Assembly (NCBI GenBank): GCA_018902385.1
Contig: JABSSW010000005.1
Coordinates: forward strand, 620,001 to 684,000
DNA length: 64,000 bases
Origin: Physcia stellaris
Lineage: Eukaryota; Ascomycota; Lecanoromycetes; Caliciales; Physciaceae
Reading direction: 5' to 3'
The notes under the pieces are model-generated. The model had not been told where the DNA came from. It worked only from the letters and a program-made list of their open reading frames with translations, and did no database searches. Position 1 is the first letter of the stretch. Each line of letters starts with the position of its first letter. A program made the translations under genes and the position numbers. Shown piece by piece: positions 10,901-22,800 of the stretch.

Positions 10901-13900
10901 CGATTTCATGAAAATAACGAATGTAATAAATTTTTCATTTTTTTCATTCATTCGAAATTTGTTGAAAATCGATATGATATTCAATTTGATCAAATATTTG
11001 CAATTTTGCATTTTAATTAAAATTTTTTCGATCAAAAAAATGAAATATCGATTGCGTTTCGTGATGTGATTAAATCGTCGATAATTCACACACAAACGTA
11101 ATTAATCATTTGATTTGATTGCAAATAAAACGAACGAAACGTATGTTGTTTGATTGAATACGATAAAATTTTTTTGAAAATTATTTTTCAAATATTTTTT
11201 GAATTTTTGAAATTTGAATTCGAACAAAAAATATATTCGATTTCGAAATAATATATTGTTATCGTTTAAAAATTCGATTTTGTGATCGTAAATTCGATGC
11301 GACAACAATTCAATTGTTTTTTGAAAATCGAATATTTTTGATAAATGTTTGAAATATTTGAATATTTTTTTCATTATACGTTCAAAAATCGATTTGATTT
11401 GTTCATGTTTCAAATTTTTTTGATCATGACAACAATTTTCAACGATTCAAAATTTGTTCGCAATGTTTTGAACGCGAAATCGATTTGATTGATTGTAATG
11501 AAAAAACATTGCATTTTTTGTTTTCGATTTTTGAAATCAACGAACAAACAAAAAAAAATCGCATTAATTATCGCGATATTCATTGAATCGTTTGAATTCA
11601 ATTTCGAAAATGAAAAAATTTCGAATTGTTGTTTTTTGATTTTTCAACGTTTGTTGCGTTGTTTTTTCAAATTTTTTTTTTTTGATGAATGTCGTTTTCG
11701 TAATTGTTGTGATATCAATTTTTGAATTATTTGATTCAACGACGAACGATTCGTCATTTTGATCGATTTTCAAATGAATAAAGCAATCGAAATATTTCGA
11801 ATCGAATACGTTTGATTCGTTTTGTACATAAAACGTTGAAAAATTAAATTGCGAACGAAATAAAATTGTATATCGAAATTTTATTGCAACAATATGTTTC
11901 GCGTTATTTGTTTTCGATAAAAAAACATCGCGACGTCAATTAAATACGTTTCATCGACGATTTGAATCAAAAGTTTTCAAACGTCGAATTTGCATTGTTT
12001 TGATGAATATATTGTCATGATGATTACATTTGAACGATTTGAAAATCAATTTATCGTAAATCATATTCAAAATAATTTCATGTTTGTTCATTCACGATTT
12101 TTTTAAAATTATCGAATGATTGTTCAAATCGATGATGAACAAAAAAATTGTCAATTCGAAATGCAAATCAATTATCAATTTGAAATAAATGACATGAATT
12201 ATTGAAAAAATTTGACGATCGTCGAATTCGATAATGAATTTCGATTTTAATAAAAATACGAAATTCATGTTCAACATGTTGCATACAAATTGCGCAATTT
12301 TTTTATCAATGAAAACATAATCAATTGCATCAATATTTATTAAAATTTTTAATTTATGTTTATTATCGTTGAATAACAACGTACAATTGATGATTAAAAA
12401 TCGTTTGACAAAAAAATCAAACAATTCGTTATGATAAATAATTTTTTTTTTAAACATTCATCAATCGCGTTTTTGATGTGAATTATCAATTTTTCGAATC
12501 AAATTCGTTCGATTCGTTGATCATGTTCATGTAAAACATTTGCATTTTGTGTCAATAACGTTTTTAATATTTGTGAACGTTCGAACATTTTTTTTATACG
12601 TGATCGATTTCATCGCATATGAAACATTTGTTCATGACGATCAATTTGTCAATCATCGAATCACGAATTTTGATTTCAACGTTGAAATGAAAATGAACGA
12701 CAAATTTCACGAAAAAAATCGAAATAACAAATTTCGTAAAAAATATCGAAATCGAAACGACAAAAATTGATTTGAATTGAAACAATTCAAAACGTTGTTG
12801 ACGTGTCGCGATTTTTTTTTCGAAAATTTGATTGTCGATTGTATATTTGTTGCAAAATGATTCGAATTTCGTCGAACGTAATGAATTCGCGAAAATATAC
12901 ATTCATCGTTTTTTTCAAATTTCAGAAAAAAAATTTCATTAATTTTTCGATTTTGATGATTTCGTTATAATCGATTGAATTGTTAAAACGAAAAAAAAAT
13001 GAAATAAAAAAATTGAATGTTCGAAATTGAATACGCATATTGCGTTTGAAATCAAAATTTTCGAAAATGAAATTCAAAAATTTCAACATCATATGTCAAT
13101 TTTTAAAATGATTTATGTCGATATTACGTATCGATTGTATGTGATTATCGACATCATTTTCAATTCAATCAATCACAATAATGATTGCAATCATGTTCGT
13201 GTCATAATGATCGACGTTAATCGTCATTTTATCATGCATTTTTGTTTTTCAAACACGTCAAATAAATTTCATTTCGTCGATGAATTTAAAAAATTTGAAT
13301 GAATTTTTGAATGTCGTTTGCTTTTATTGAAAAAATTAATTACGTTGATTTCGTCGTCGTTGTTTTCATCGTCGTTATTCGAATTTCGTGTACGATTGCG
13401 AATCGTGATCAACAAAACGTCATGATTTTTTTGAAAAAAATGTAATCGTGTTGTTTGATTAAAAATCGATCACGCGTTTGTTCGTAATTAATTTTTAATG
13501 TATTCATTTTTTTTACGAATTTTATCGAATTCAACGTTTGTATTGATCAATTCGTCACGATCGACGTTGACAATATTGTACAAATTTTGATATTGAATCA
13601 AAACGTTCAAATAATTGTCACGATCAATGCGTAATCGATCAAATTTTTTCAAAAAATCGATAATTTTTTGATTGATTCATCATTTCAATTGATCGATGAT
13701 GACGATGTTCAAAAAATGAATAATTTCGTTATTTTTCATTTTTATAAATTCAATCGTTGAAACAAATCGACAACGTTTGAATTGTTCGACGAAATTTTCG
13801 TCGAAAAAATTGTCATTAATTTCGTGCAACATACGATTCACATTGAAACGTAACGTTTTGAAACGTTGTTTTTTCGAAATAGAAAATTCGAAAAAAGTTG

Positions 13901-14190
13901 TTTCGTGATGATTTCGAATCATAATTAGAAATGAAAAGTTGAAAAATGAAAAAAAAAATTAATCGAATCAATTTTTTTTTTTATCGTCGAAAATATCGTC
14001 GTTTGCGTGAAAATTCGATTTGTTATTTTACGATTTTCGTCAAATATTTCGTCAAAAAAGTTTTCGATCGTTTGTTTGATTAACAGAACTTTTCGTCGTT
14101 TGTTTCGTCAAAAAAATTTGATCGATTTGAAATTTTATTTTTGAACGTTCGCGTATCACGACGAGCGATAAAATTAAAAATTTATTGTAA

Positions 14191-14414
14191 TATCATGAAT
14201 CGTGCTTGAATAGACGTATTATTGATTAACTAAACGAAAACAATAAGTTTGCAAAAACAAATAAATACAAAATGTTGAAATTGCAAACAATGTGCGACGT
14301 CAAATTTCAAATCACGTTAATTTCGACGTAAAATTAAAACATAATTCGTTGTTCGATCACGTATTATATTAATTATCTATTTGTCAAATTTATTTGTCAA
14401 ACATGTTCGTAACA
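14191..14414 (-). repeat. LTR of element A (right copy, 5' LTR)
   Basis: The partner of 7771-7957, retaining a middle segment (near 14305-14350) also found in the B/C LTR. It ends GTAACA directly before the ATGTG duplication. Confidence 0.88.
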
Positions 14415-15310
14415 ATGTGTTGTGTTCAATTTTTCGCAATGTTTGCAACGTTTTAATACGATTTCGATCATAATTTAATGCGTATTCGATAAACTTTCGA
14501 TATTATTAATTATTTGAATAAAATTTATTTCGAATTTTAAAACGAATTTTTGATTTGTATATTTTATTTATTAAATGTAAATGTTATTAAAATGCGAAAT
14601 CGTTGAAATTACAAAACAATTACAAAATGTTAATTTTCGCAATTTTATCAAACAAATTTAGTTTTGAAATTTTTCGAAAAAAAAATAAAAAAAAAAAAAT
14701 TCAAACATATTTGTTTTATTATAAAAAATATTTTATGTAAAAAATCGTAATTGTGTAAAAAACAATTACACGTTCGTAACGATTCAAAATTTCAAAAAAA
14801 TATTTGTTGATTTTAATCGAAAAATATAAATTGCACATCGTAATAAATAATAATAATAACGATTTAAAAATTAAATTTTTATTATTAAAAAATTTATTGT
14901 ATTAATGAATTAAAATTAAAATTTTAAATTTAATCGAATCGTTATTTTTATAAAAACAGAATTTTTATTTGATTAAATATTTAAATTTTTTTTACAAAAA
15001 TATTTAAAATGTTAATTAATTATTGATTTTCGAAATTTAATGTTAAATTTATTTGTGAAATTTTTGATTTAATTAAATCGCATATCGTTTGAACACATAT
15101 CGCATAAAAATTTTATCTAAATTTTTGATCGTAAAAACGACATCAATTTTTTTTCGTTCGTATTCAAAAACAACGTTAAACACAAATTACGACAGCATTT
15201 ATTGTTTAGCGTCAAAATCATATCTTTTAACGAATTCAAACATTGAAGATTGCAGCAAAGCGATTTAAAATTGCGCTGTATTAAACGATATTACATCAAA
15301 ATCAAATGTG
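14415..15310. other. AT-rich flank right of element A, with a dispersed repeat
   Basis: No gene. The part at 14425-14680 is a mutated repeat that recurs at about 29720-29990. The rest is extremely AT-rich with long A and T runs. Normal composition returns between about 15180 and 15330. Confidence 0.6.
14425..14680. repeat. Dispersed AT-rich repeat, copy 1
   Basis: It shares colinear blocks with about 29720-29990, for example GATATTATTAATTATTTGAA and AAATGTTATTAAAATGC. No coding motif was recognised. Element A sits immediately to its left, so the repeat probably predates that insertion. Confidence 0.65.
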
Positions 15311-16397
15311 TCGTTAAGAAATAAAGTGCGACGCTAGATGAGACGACGCGCGAAAGATTTGCACGTGAAATTTCACGCCGAAAGAAGAAATCGATATCAA
15401 ACTCGATAATGAATGTGTCGCACTGATTACTCGCTTGGCCGACCGTGGAACCGGGAATCATTACAAAATCCTAATTTACGTTAATCACTCGCTGCGGGAA
15501 GGATGTGTACGTCCAAATGTGGGCCGGCCCTAGCGCCGGCAACTTAGACCTCCGTAGAGATGATCTCCCAGCCTTTCATACCAAGCCTATGAAATCCCGA
15601 AAGAGTAGGTCACGATAATGGTGAAAAATAGATATCAGTACTGGCCGCCCGTGGCGCAGTCACTAGCCGCCAGTTGGAAGGGAATAAGCGTGAGTCAGTG
15701 GATGAGCTGACCGAGACTAGAAAATGCGGGTGCGCGGGTATGCGACTGACAGTCTTCGTCTTCATCCCATGCAGCCACCCACAAGCCTACGATCGGTGTC
15801 ACTTCCCTTGGATGGCCACTGACATAAATTGATGCACACTAATGCTCCGTGCCTCCGAATATTGGTATGTACAAGCGAAACCTAGTGGTTTGTTTACATT
15901 CACAGAATCCAATAACAAACCACCGAATCCATCAACTATCCACCCGCCAACATACTTCCTGCGGGTTTGGCTAGGTCGCTATAGCCATCTAGCGAAGCAG
16001 CCCATTCTAGCAGCACATGGCTAGCGGAGGGGGCAAACTGGGCAATCAACAACGGCGATACTTCCATAGGTTCAAACGATCGGACATGTGGGGTAGAAAA
16101 CAAAAAAAAAGCAAAGACAGAGAGTGGATGAGACGCACAGCGAAAATGAAATGAGGAGGGGAAGAGAAAGGAAATCATGCATCTTAAATACGTGGCTGGA
16201 GTCCGTGCTCTGCTCTTTCTCATTTCGCGTCGCCCCGGCATAAGCACCCCTGGCTAATGCTGCGTACCTCAGCGTGTAATTATGACGGAAGAAATGGGAT
16301 GCGGTGGGCAACTTCTCTAGAGCTGTGGGTTGCAATAGCGTCACTTCTGCTTAGGAACACTTAGCGGTAGATTGTAAAAGCTATTCTTAGTCGAACA
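15311..16397. other. Host island, no recognised gene
   Basis: About 1.1 kb of ordinary composition. Short frames on both strands (for example 15936-16344 minus) lack motifs and codon structure. It presumably includes the promoter of the plus-strand gene starting at 16398. Confidence 0.45.
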
Positions 16398-17665
16398 ATG
16401 AATGAAGCCGCCCAGATCATCGAGGGTGTCCGAGCTAATTTGACTCGACTGAGCACCAAACGACTGCCGTCCCGAGAAGACCAGCGTCGCGAGCGGCAAG
16501 TCAAGAAGCAGCAAGAACATCTTCTCGATGAGACGGTCTGGAACAGCGACTGGCAGCGGAAGAAAGAGCTGGTTCGGGATATGCTTTTGGACATCTACAC
16601 ACATCGAGGTAAACCTGGAATCTATATGTGCTTCACCGCGGCTACGTTTGGAAAGCTTGGTCGGCTCGATGGCGTTGGGCGACAATGCTTTCTCTCCGGT
16701 TTCAAAGACCTGACTCGCAATTTGGGACGTATTCCAAGCCTACAGCAGCTTGCCGAGGATGCACTTGACGCAAGGGTGGATCAAGTGTTTCGATCGATGT
16801 CCACACCTCCGGCTGATCTAGATCTTTTCGAATGTCACTCAGATGAACAATTGAACCTACCACAAAGCCCTGGAGCATACTTGAATGAGGCAGATCTTGA
16901 TAAGGGAGGGAAATGGCTGACAGGTAAGCACCGCCAAATCAGCAAAGGCTTCCGTCCAATAACATCCCAGCGGGTATGGCAGGATGTAATGAACAGGGCC
17001 CTGAATCCCCCTCTTTGACCGGGTGCTGGGGCTCTGAGTCGATGACAGGTGAAGAAGACCCTGAAGGCGCAGATCCAACGTGGTAACAGCTAGCAGTCGA
17101 CGGCGCTATCGACATACCAGAAATAAGCGAACCATCGGACACCGAAGAAATACCCTGCGTGCAAGATTTGGAGTTGAATTCGCTGCTCGATTTCCTCCAG
17201 AGGTACAGCGAGGCAAATTGCTCGAGCAAGCTGCGCAACACCACCGATCGCTTCAAACACCGCATCGACATTTCATACCAGGACGGGAAGCCTGCGATCA
17301 CGATAGCGCTATCATTGACATCGCGACAGCTACTACAGTTTCTGATGGATCATCTTTTGAATGACGAGATTGTCGACGTTGGCGTTTTATCTGCTCAGCC
17401 TAGACAGTGGATCTATGCCGAAAACTGGGGTACAGCTTCTGCCCTTGCACTAGGCATTAATTTCACTCCAGCAATGGTCTTGTCTTGCGCGCGGAAGCAT
17501 TTTGGGAGTGATTATACCATCCATCTTCACGCCGATATCTCTGGAAGACCAACACCGTTTGTGAATATCCAACACAATGAATCATTGTTAGCTAGGATCA
17601 GCTTTAGCTTCGTGGAGGGACTATCACTGTTTCAGCATCTCCGCCAAGGCGATGGGGAGCTCTGA
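16398..17665 (+). CDS. Orphan hypothetical protein, two exons, possibly decayed
   Basis: I do not recognise this protein. Exon 1 (16398-16923) ends at a GTAAGC donor. It encodes an amphipathic, strongly basic N-terminal helix (SREDQRRERQVKKQQEHLL) and an Asp/Leu-rich middle. The coding part ending at 17665 is clearly protein-like (QPRQWIYAENWGTASALALG). With the obvious acceptor (intron 16924-17048) the second exon holds one in-frame TAA at 17084-17086. With a later CTAG acceptor (intron 16924-17093, 170 nt) the TAA is removed and a 365-residue protein results. A 99-nt in-frame segment (16609-16707) also has intron-like ends and could be spliced. So this is either an intact gene with an unusually long intron or a recent pseudogene. 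No membrane segment or signal peptide is seen. Confidence 0.5.
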
Positions 17666-17952
17666 GGAGAGGGTAACGTTAGACATCATCAATGATTCTA
17701 CGATTATTACCTTACACGTCACCAGACAATAAAGCCTCGCAGCTAACCGCCTAACCTCAAGGCGCAGTCGTAAGTGACGCTTGTCCAATTATGTAAGAGC
17801 TCCTTTGCAGTATGCCAAAGCTAAATCCAGAACTTGTAAGCTTGAACAGGACAGACAAGGAGTTGTAGCGCGAACTAATACCTCAACCTGCTAGTTCTCA
17901 GCTCCAGCTATGCAATTCAGGTAAGTTCACCTTAGAGTTAAAGGTACAAGTA
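17666..17952. other. Spacer between convergent genes
   Basis: 287 bases between the ends of the plus-strand orphan gene and the minus-strand NmrA-like gene. It presumably holds both 3' ends. No further feature was recognised. Confidence 0.45.
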
Positions 17953-19079
17953 TCAGAACTTGCTGGCCGCATACTGCCTTCCAAACCACTCTCTTGCTGT
18001 GATTAGCCGCGCTTGGTCATACCCTCTTCCCAGTGCCACTGCCGTAGCACGCTTTAGCTTCGCTGCTGTGCCAATCTCGCTGGGTTCGGGGCTGAAGTAA
18101 CGGCCTCCCGTAGTCTGCGTGAAGCCAAACATGAGCTTCACGTCGTCCAACTCCGCGATTCCATGAATATCGAATGCCTCCCACGTCGGCAAGACAGGCT
18201 GATATCGAGACCTTTTCCCAGTCACTTTATGCTTCATATCAGCGAACCAGTCTTTGGGAGCTACAAGGTACACCTACCAGCCTCAAAATCCCCCACCAAC
18301 TCTTCAAATGTCCGCATATCACTCGCGCCATGCACAACCTTCCCATTCCATCTTTCTGGGTCCAAAAAAACCCCTTGCACCAGATCACCAAAATCATCTT
18401 TGATTCCCAGAAATGGGACAACATCATCTCCGCCCCAGCGCGGTACCCGAAATGTTAAGATCCCTTCTGCATCCGGCTGGTGTGGGAACCCGCCAAAGAC
18501 TGGCGCAACTTCTTTGACGAGAAAGTTCTCCAGGTACCATGCCGCATTAATGGCGGTAATTGTGTTAAATCGATTGAGACGCTTCGCGTACTGCTCGGTT
18601 TTGTACTTCACTTCAATGGATCACTTGCGTCAGCGTGAACTCAGAGTGCCGGGGAACACACTTTCCATCGCCCTCATCATCACTTTCCCGCCTGTCATCT
18701 CCCCGCACGGCGGCCCCGAGCTGAGTACCACATGCTTCACCCCTGCATCAGCAGCTGCATCCACAATCACCCTTCCCAAATCAAACTCCGTAAGCCTTCC
18801 GCCGTCCATCATAAACACCGGATCATCAGAGTTAGTATTCACAAACACGCCCCAGGCCCCATGAAATGCGGCCAGCATGTCTTGGCGGTTGAAGGCGTCG
18901 GCGTGGACGACTTCGGCGCCGGCGGAGGCGAGAGCGAGCGCCGCAGACGAGGTGGTATTACGGGTGAGGGTGCGTACGCGGAAAGTGGAAGGGTTGGCAA
19001 GGAGGGACATGGAGACGGACGAGCCTTGGTTACCGGTAGCGCCAAGAATGGCAATGAGATGGGGGGCGTGGGGAGGCAT
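17953..19079 (-). pseudogene. NmrA-like NAD(P)-binding protein, apparently frameshifted
   Basis: The first exon (18662-19079) begins MPPHAPHLIAILGATGNQG, the Rossmann glycine motif of NmrA-type atypical SDR proteins, and continues with VRTLTRN and an NSDDP segment. A 51-nt intron (18611-18661, GTGTGT donor, GCTGAC branch, GAAG acceptor) joins in phase to MKYKTEQYAKRLNRFNTIT, which fits the family. Near 18268-18275 the frame that carries GDFEAGR ends in a stop, while the family-like continuation VYLVAPKDWFADMKHK runs in another frame to 17953. No intron of plausible size explains this, so a one-base frameshift is likely, in the genome or the assembly. Expected length is about 355 residues. Such proteins sense redox cofactors or act as reductases; the role here is unknown. 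Confidence 0.75.
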
Positions 19080-19356
19080 TTTTGGGACGATGGATGAGGT
19101 ACTCGGTGAAGAGGAAGCGACGGTTTTGCATGGGGTGCCGAGTTTTTATGTATGTACTTACGGAGATCATTAAGAGAGCGGAGGATCGGATGAGGCTTCA
19201 TAAGCTGCCCTGTGTCCTTGGCTAAGACTTGTCGATCAGTGCATGTGGTGGTTCGGTTGGATGACGAGATATGTCGTGACCAATTTGCTGCACGAAAATG
19301 CAGGATTGTAGTGACCGTGAAGACTTTCTCAGACTATAGTAGTTCTTGAAGCATTC
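19080..19356 (-). promoter_or_regulatory. Upstream region of the NmrA-like gene, to the island edge
   Basis: About 277 bases of ordinary composition upstream of the NmrA-like ATG, ending abruptly where AT-rich sequence begins near 19357. No specific site was recognised. Confidence 0.35.
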
Positions 19357-19661
19357 ATCTGGATTTTTTCGCGATGTGAACGATTGTCGTGTATGCGTTT
19401 TTTTGAAAACGAAATCAATTGAAAAACGTAATTTTTTAATTTTGATTGAAAAATCGAATTTGATTTTTACGATTCAAAACAAATCGTCAAACAATACAAT
19501 TTTGTTTGATAAAACATTTAGTCAATTCGAATTTTTATTAAAAAAACGAACGTTGTAAAATTCGTAAACGAAAAACGTCGTGTGTATTGAACGTTCGTTT
19601 TCTATTTTGAAAATTTTTGACATTATTACAACGTTTCAAATATTGACAATTAATGAATACA
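19357..19661. other. AT-rich mutated flank left of element I
   Basis: 305 bases with the CpY-loss signature and no recognised coding. ATACA at 19657-19661 is the left target duplication of element I. Confidence 0.6.
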
Positions 19662-19855
19662 TGTTATGCGTAAAGTGTAAATTGATTTATGTAAAAATTA
19701 TGAAGGACAAAATGTCAATTTATGTACAATAATTGCGAGTCAATTGTTTGATTATTATTCATTTAATATGAAATGACGACAGAATTTTTGTCAAAAGTCA
19801 AACAAAATAGTGTTGTCATATTTTATATCATTTAATTTGATTTTGTGTCATAACA
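19662..19855 (-). repeat. LTR of element I (left copy)
   Basis: 194 bp, TGTTATGCG...TGTCATAACA. It is nearly colinear with 28957-29150 and has scattered differences. Confidence 0.9.
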
Positions 19856-22800
19856 ATTTGTCAATCAAAAAAAAGAAAAATCAATGTTTTTATTGAATTT
19901 CATGTTTTATCATCATGCGTAATCATATCATGCATCAATTTATTTTTTTCGTTTTTCGTTTGTCGTTGCGATCATCAAAATCATTCGAATAATTGAATTC
20001 GTATTGTTCAATGAAATTCGTGACGTTGTTCAATTTTGAAATAAATCGTCATTCGTCATATTTCGATTCATAATCGATTCATTTGATTAAATATTGAATT
20101 ACGAAAATTTTGTTGTATTTTTTAATTCGTTTGTCGACTAACTTTTCAATTTCATAAAATTTGTATTGATTTGTATCGTTTTCGATTTCAATTGAATCAA
20201 AATAATGAAAACGCGAACGATTGTAAAAATCAATTTCGACAAATGTTGATTCGAATTGTGCAATAAACACAACGAAATGAATTCGTTATGTTGATGACAA
20301 TTTCAATTTATACGCAAAACGTTTTATGCGTTCAAAAATTCGAAATGATTCGCATTTTTGTTGAAATAATTTCGAATTTGATTTGTCAAACAATTTGTAA
20401 TTTTTGTTGAATTGTAAATAAATTTTTTCGTTTTGTTTTAATCGAATCGAAATATGACGCGAATCATAATATATTTTGATTTTGACAATCGCAAAGTTCG
20501 TGACATCGACAATTTTTCGTTGATATTTCATACGTTGCGTTGACAAATTCTGTACATTTGTTGTGTTAATTTCGATGAAATTCGATATCGCGTTTTTGAT
20601 TTTGAATTCGTATATAATTTCATTGAATAATAAATTTGTAACGATGTTAAACGTGTTGTTTAATTGAATTTGAATTGTCAAAAAAAATTAAAATGTAATC
20701 GACGTTCGAAAATTCGATAGCGAAATATTTAATAACACTTTTAACAATTTGATTGATTCGTTTTGACGCGTCATTCGTTTACGAATGATATATTATTAAA
20801 ATTAACAATTTCGTGTTTAATTTAATGAAAAATATTTGTCAAAAATTCGACATGAATTTTGAATCGCAATTTGAAATTATAATTTTAAACATTTTTCAAT
20901 CAATTATTAATAATTTGTTCAATAATGCGTTAATTCATTTTTTCGTTTTATAAATTTTTTTGTCGAAAATCAATAAAATTCGACGAAAATGTTTACATGT
21001 TACGAACATAACAATATTCATTTCATCAAATATAATTAAAATGAAATCGATAACAAGAATATAAAACGAACGCGACGCGAATATAATAAATATCAATTTT
21101 TCGTATAATCGATAATGTTTAATTTGTGTTAATTGACAAATAAAACAATATTCGATATATTTTTGATTTTTTTTAAATAATCGAAATATATATAAAATAT
21201 TGATTATTTTGTCATAATATCGATGAATTTTTGAATGTTGATTTGTATCATGAATTAAACGAAATATTTTTCGTTTCATTGTGACAAATATATACGATCG
21301 ACGCGAATCAATGTCAACGTTATATATAATGTCATTCGTATTTATCGCAAAATTGATTTTTGTTTTGAATTTTTTTGATATAAATTTTGTATCGTTATTT
21401 TTTTGCTCATTGACGTTTCGATTTTTTACGTTGTTTTCGAACGACGACGAAATTTGAAAATTTCGAATCGACAAATTTTGTTTTTTTTTTGCATTCGAAT
21501 TGTCAACGATTTTAATATCGTGATTATGTTTCGTCACGTTTTTTCGTTTTGATATTCGTTTTTGATTTTTTTCTTTAGATTTTTCGACATTGCGATAAAA
21601 ATGTCTTGAAGAGCGTAACAATCGAAATTATTCGAAAAATCGATTATTTCATCATGATATGTGTTCAAATCAAATTTATTTTTTGAATTTTTGTCGATTT
21701 GTTCATTTTCAAAAGTTAATTTTGATAACGCATTCGAAACAACACGATTTTTTTTTTAATTTATATTTCATTTTCAATTTAAATTGTAACAAATAAATTG
21801 AAACACGAACGAAACGAAAATTGAATTTATCGATGTTGTTCGAATTCATCGTGATTTGTTTAACGATGAAAATATTGACGACATAATTCGTAAAAACGAT
21901 AATAATGATATTTTTGATTGTTTTTATCATATGTCGAATTTTTTTGACATTTCAAAATAAATCACACATTTCGAATTCGATAAATCAATATTTGATTTCG
22001 ATTTTGTTTAACATTTTGTTAAAAATAAAATAAATTCGATGTCGTTACGTTTGAATTTGTTTAAATTGTTGTTTATTTTAAAAAAATAAATCATCGCGTC
22101 GAATTCGCGTCGTTTAAACGCGTCGATGTCGATATACAATTGTCGATCGAAATTGAAATATATCAAAAATAAAATTTTGTTAAAAATTTTTTGCAATAGT
22201 CGATATAATTTTAATTTTTCAATTGAAAAATTGTTCATTACAATTTTTTGCGAACAAATTTTGCGAATCGTTTTTTTGTTGAATGAAAATTGACGTAAAA
22301 ATAAAATTTTGCGACGTTATAACGCGTCGATTTTTTGAACATAAAACGTGACGAAATTTCGTAATCATTTTGTAAAATTTAAATAAATTTTCAAATTTTT
22401 GAAAATATAAAAAAATTCAATTTGATTATTGTTTTCAATTTATCGATTGCGATAATGAAATCAAAAACGTCAATTTTTTGATCAAAAATGCGATCGTAAA
22501 ATAGTCGAAAAACGATTTTTCGACGATAAATTAATTTCATAAATATTCAATCGTTCGAATATCGAATGTAAATAAATCATATGTTTTTCAAAAATATTGA
22601 AAAAAACGACAATGTCGTTTACGTAAACACGAACAAATTTGCAAAAATTTCGAAAAATAAAATCGATTCGTCGTTGTACGTATGAAACAATTTTTTTGAA
22701 TTTTATCACGACGATGTTAAATTGTTTTTGTTTTTTATGTGAAACGACGATAAATTTATGTTTGTTTGCAAATTTTATCAATCATTGATGAAAAAAATTC

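Larger units (their letters stand above)
7771..14414 (-). mobile_element. Element A: Ty3/Gypsy LTR retrotransposon fossil, full length
   Basis: Bounded by LTRs at 7771-7957 and 14191-14414 and by an exact 5-bp target duplication ATGTG (7766-7770 and 14415-14419). Minus-strand remnants follow Ty3 order: Gag-like region (about 13680-13922), a zinc-knuckle start CFICDEIDHV (near 12600), protease region (12092-12457), reverse transcriptase (about 10628-11413, with recognisable CVNYRRFNHIT and YLNDI), and integrase region (about 8760-9483). It is heavily mutated with many breaks and certainly inactive. Composition follows the CpY-loss signature, with CpA mostly intact. Copy B/C in this window is the same family. 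A tail motif (NRVKNIFKNC) is shared with H and F. Confidence 0.9.

Noticed and set aside
15650-15690. tRNA-like box A (TGGCGCAGT) after GCCCG
   Set aside because: No matching box B at the right distance and no pairing acceptor stem downstream.
15936-16344. Overlapping minus-strand frames in the second island
   Set aside because: Cys/Phe/Ser-rich text typical of chance frames, with no splice structure or family motif.
15311-19356. Giant mobile element (Starship) cargo
   Set aside because: No tyrosine-recombinase captain gene or terminal repeats around the island.
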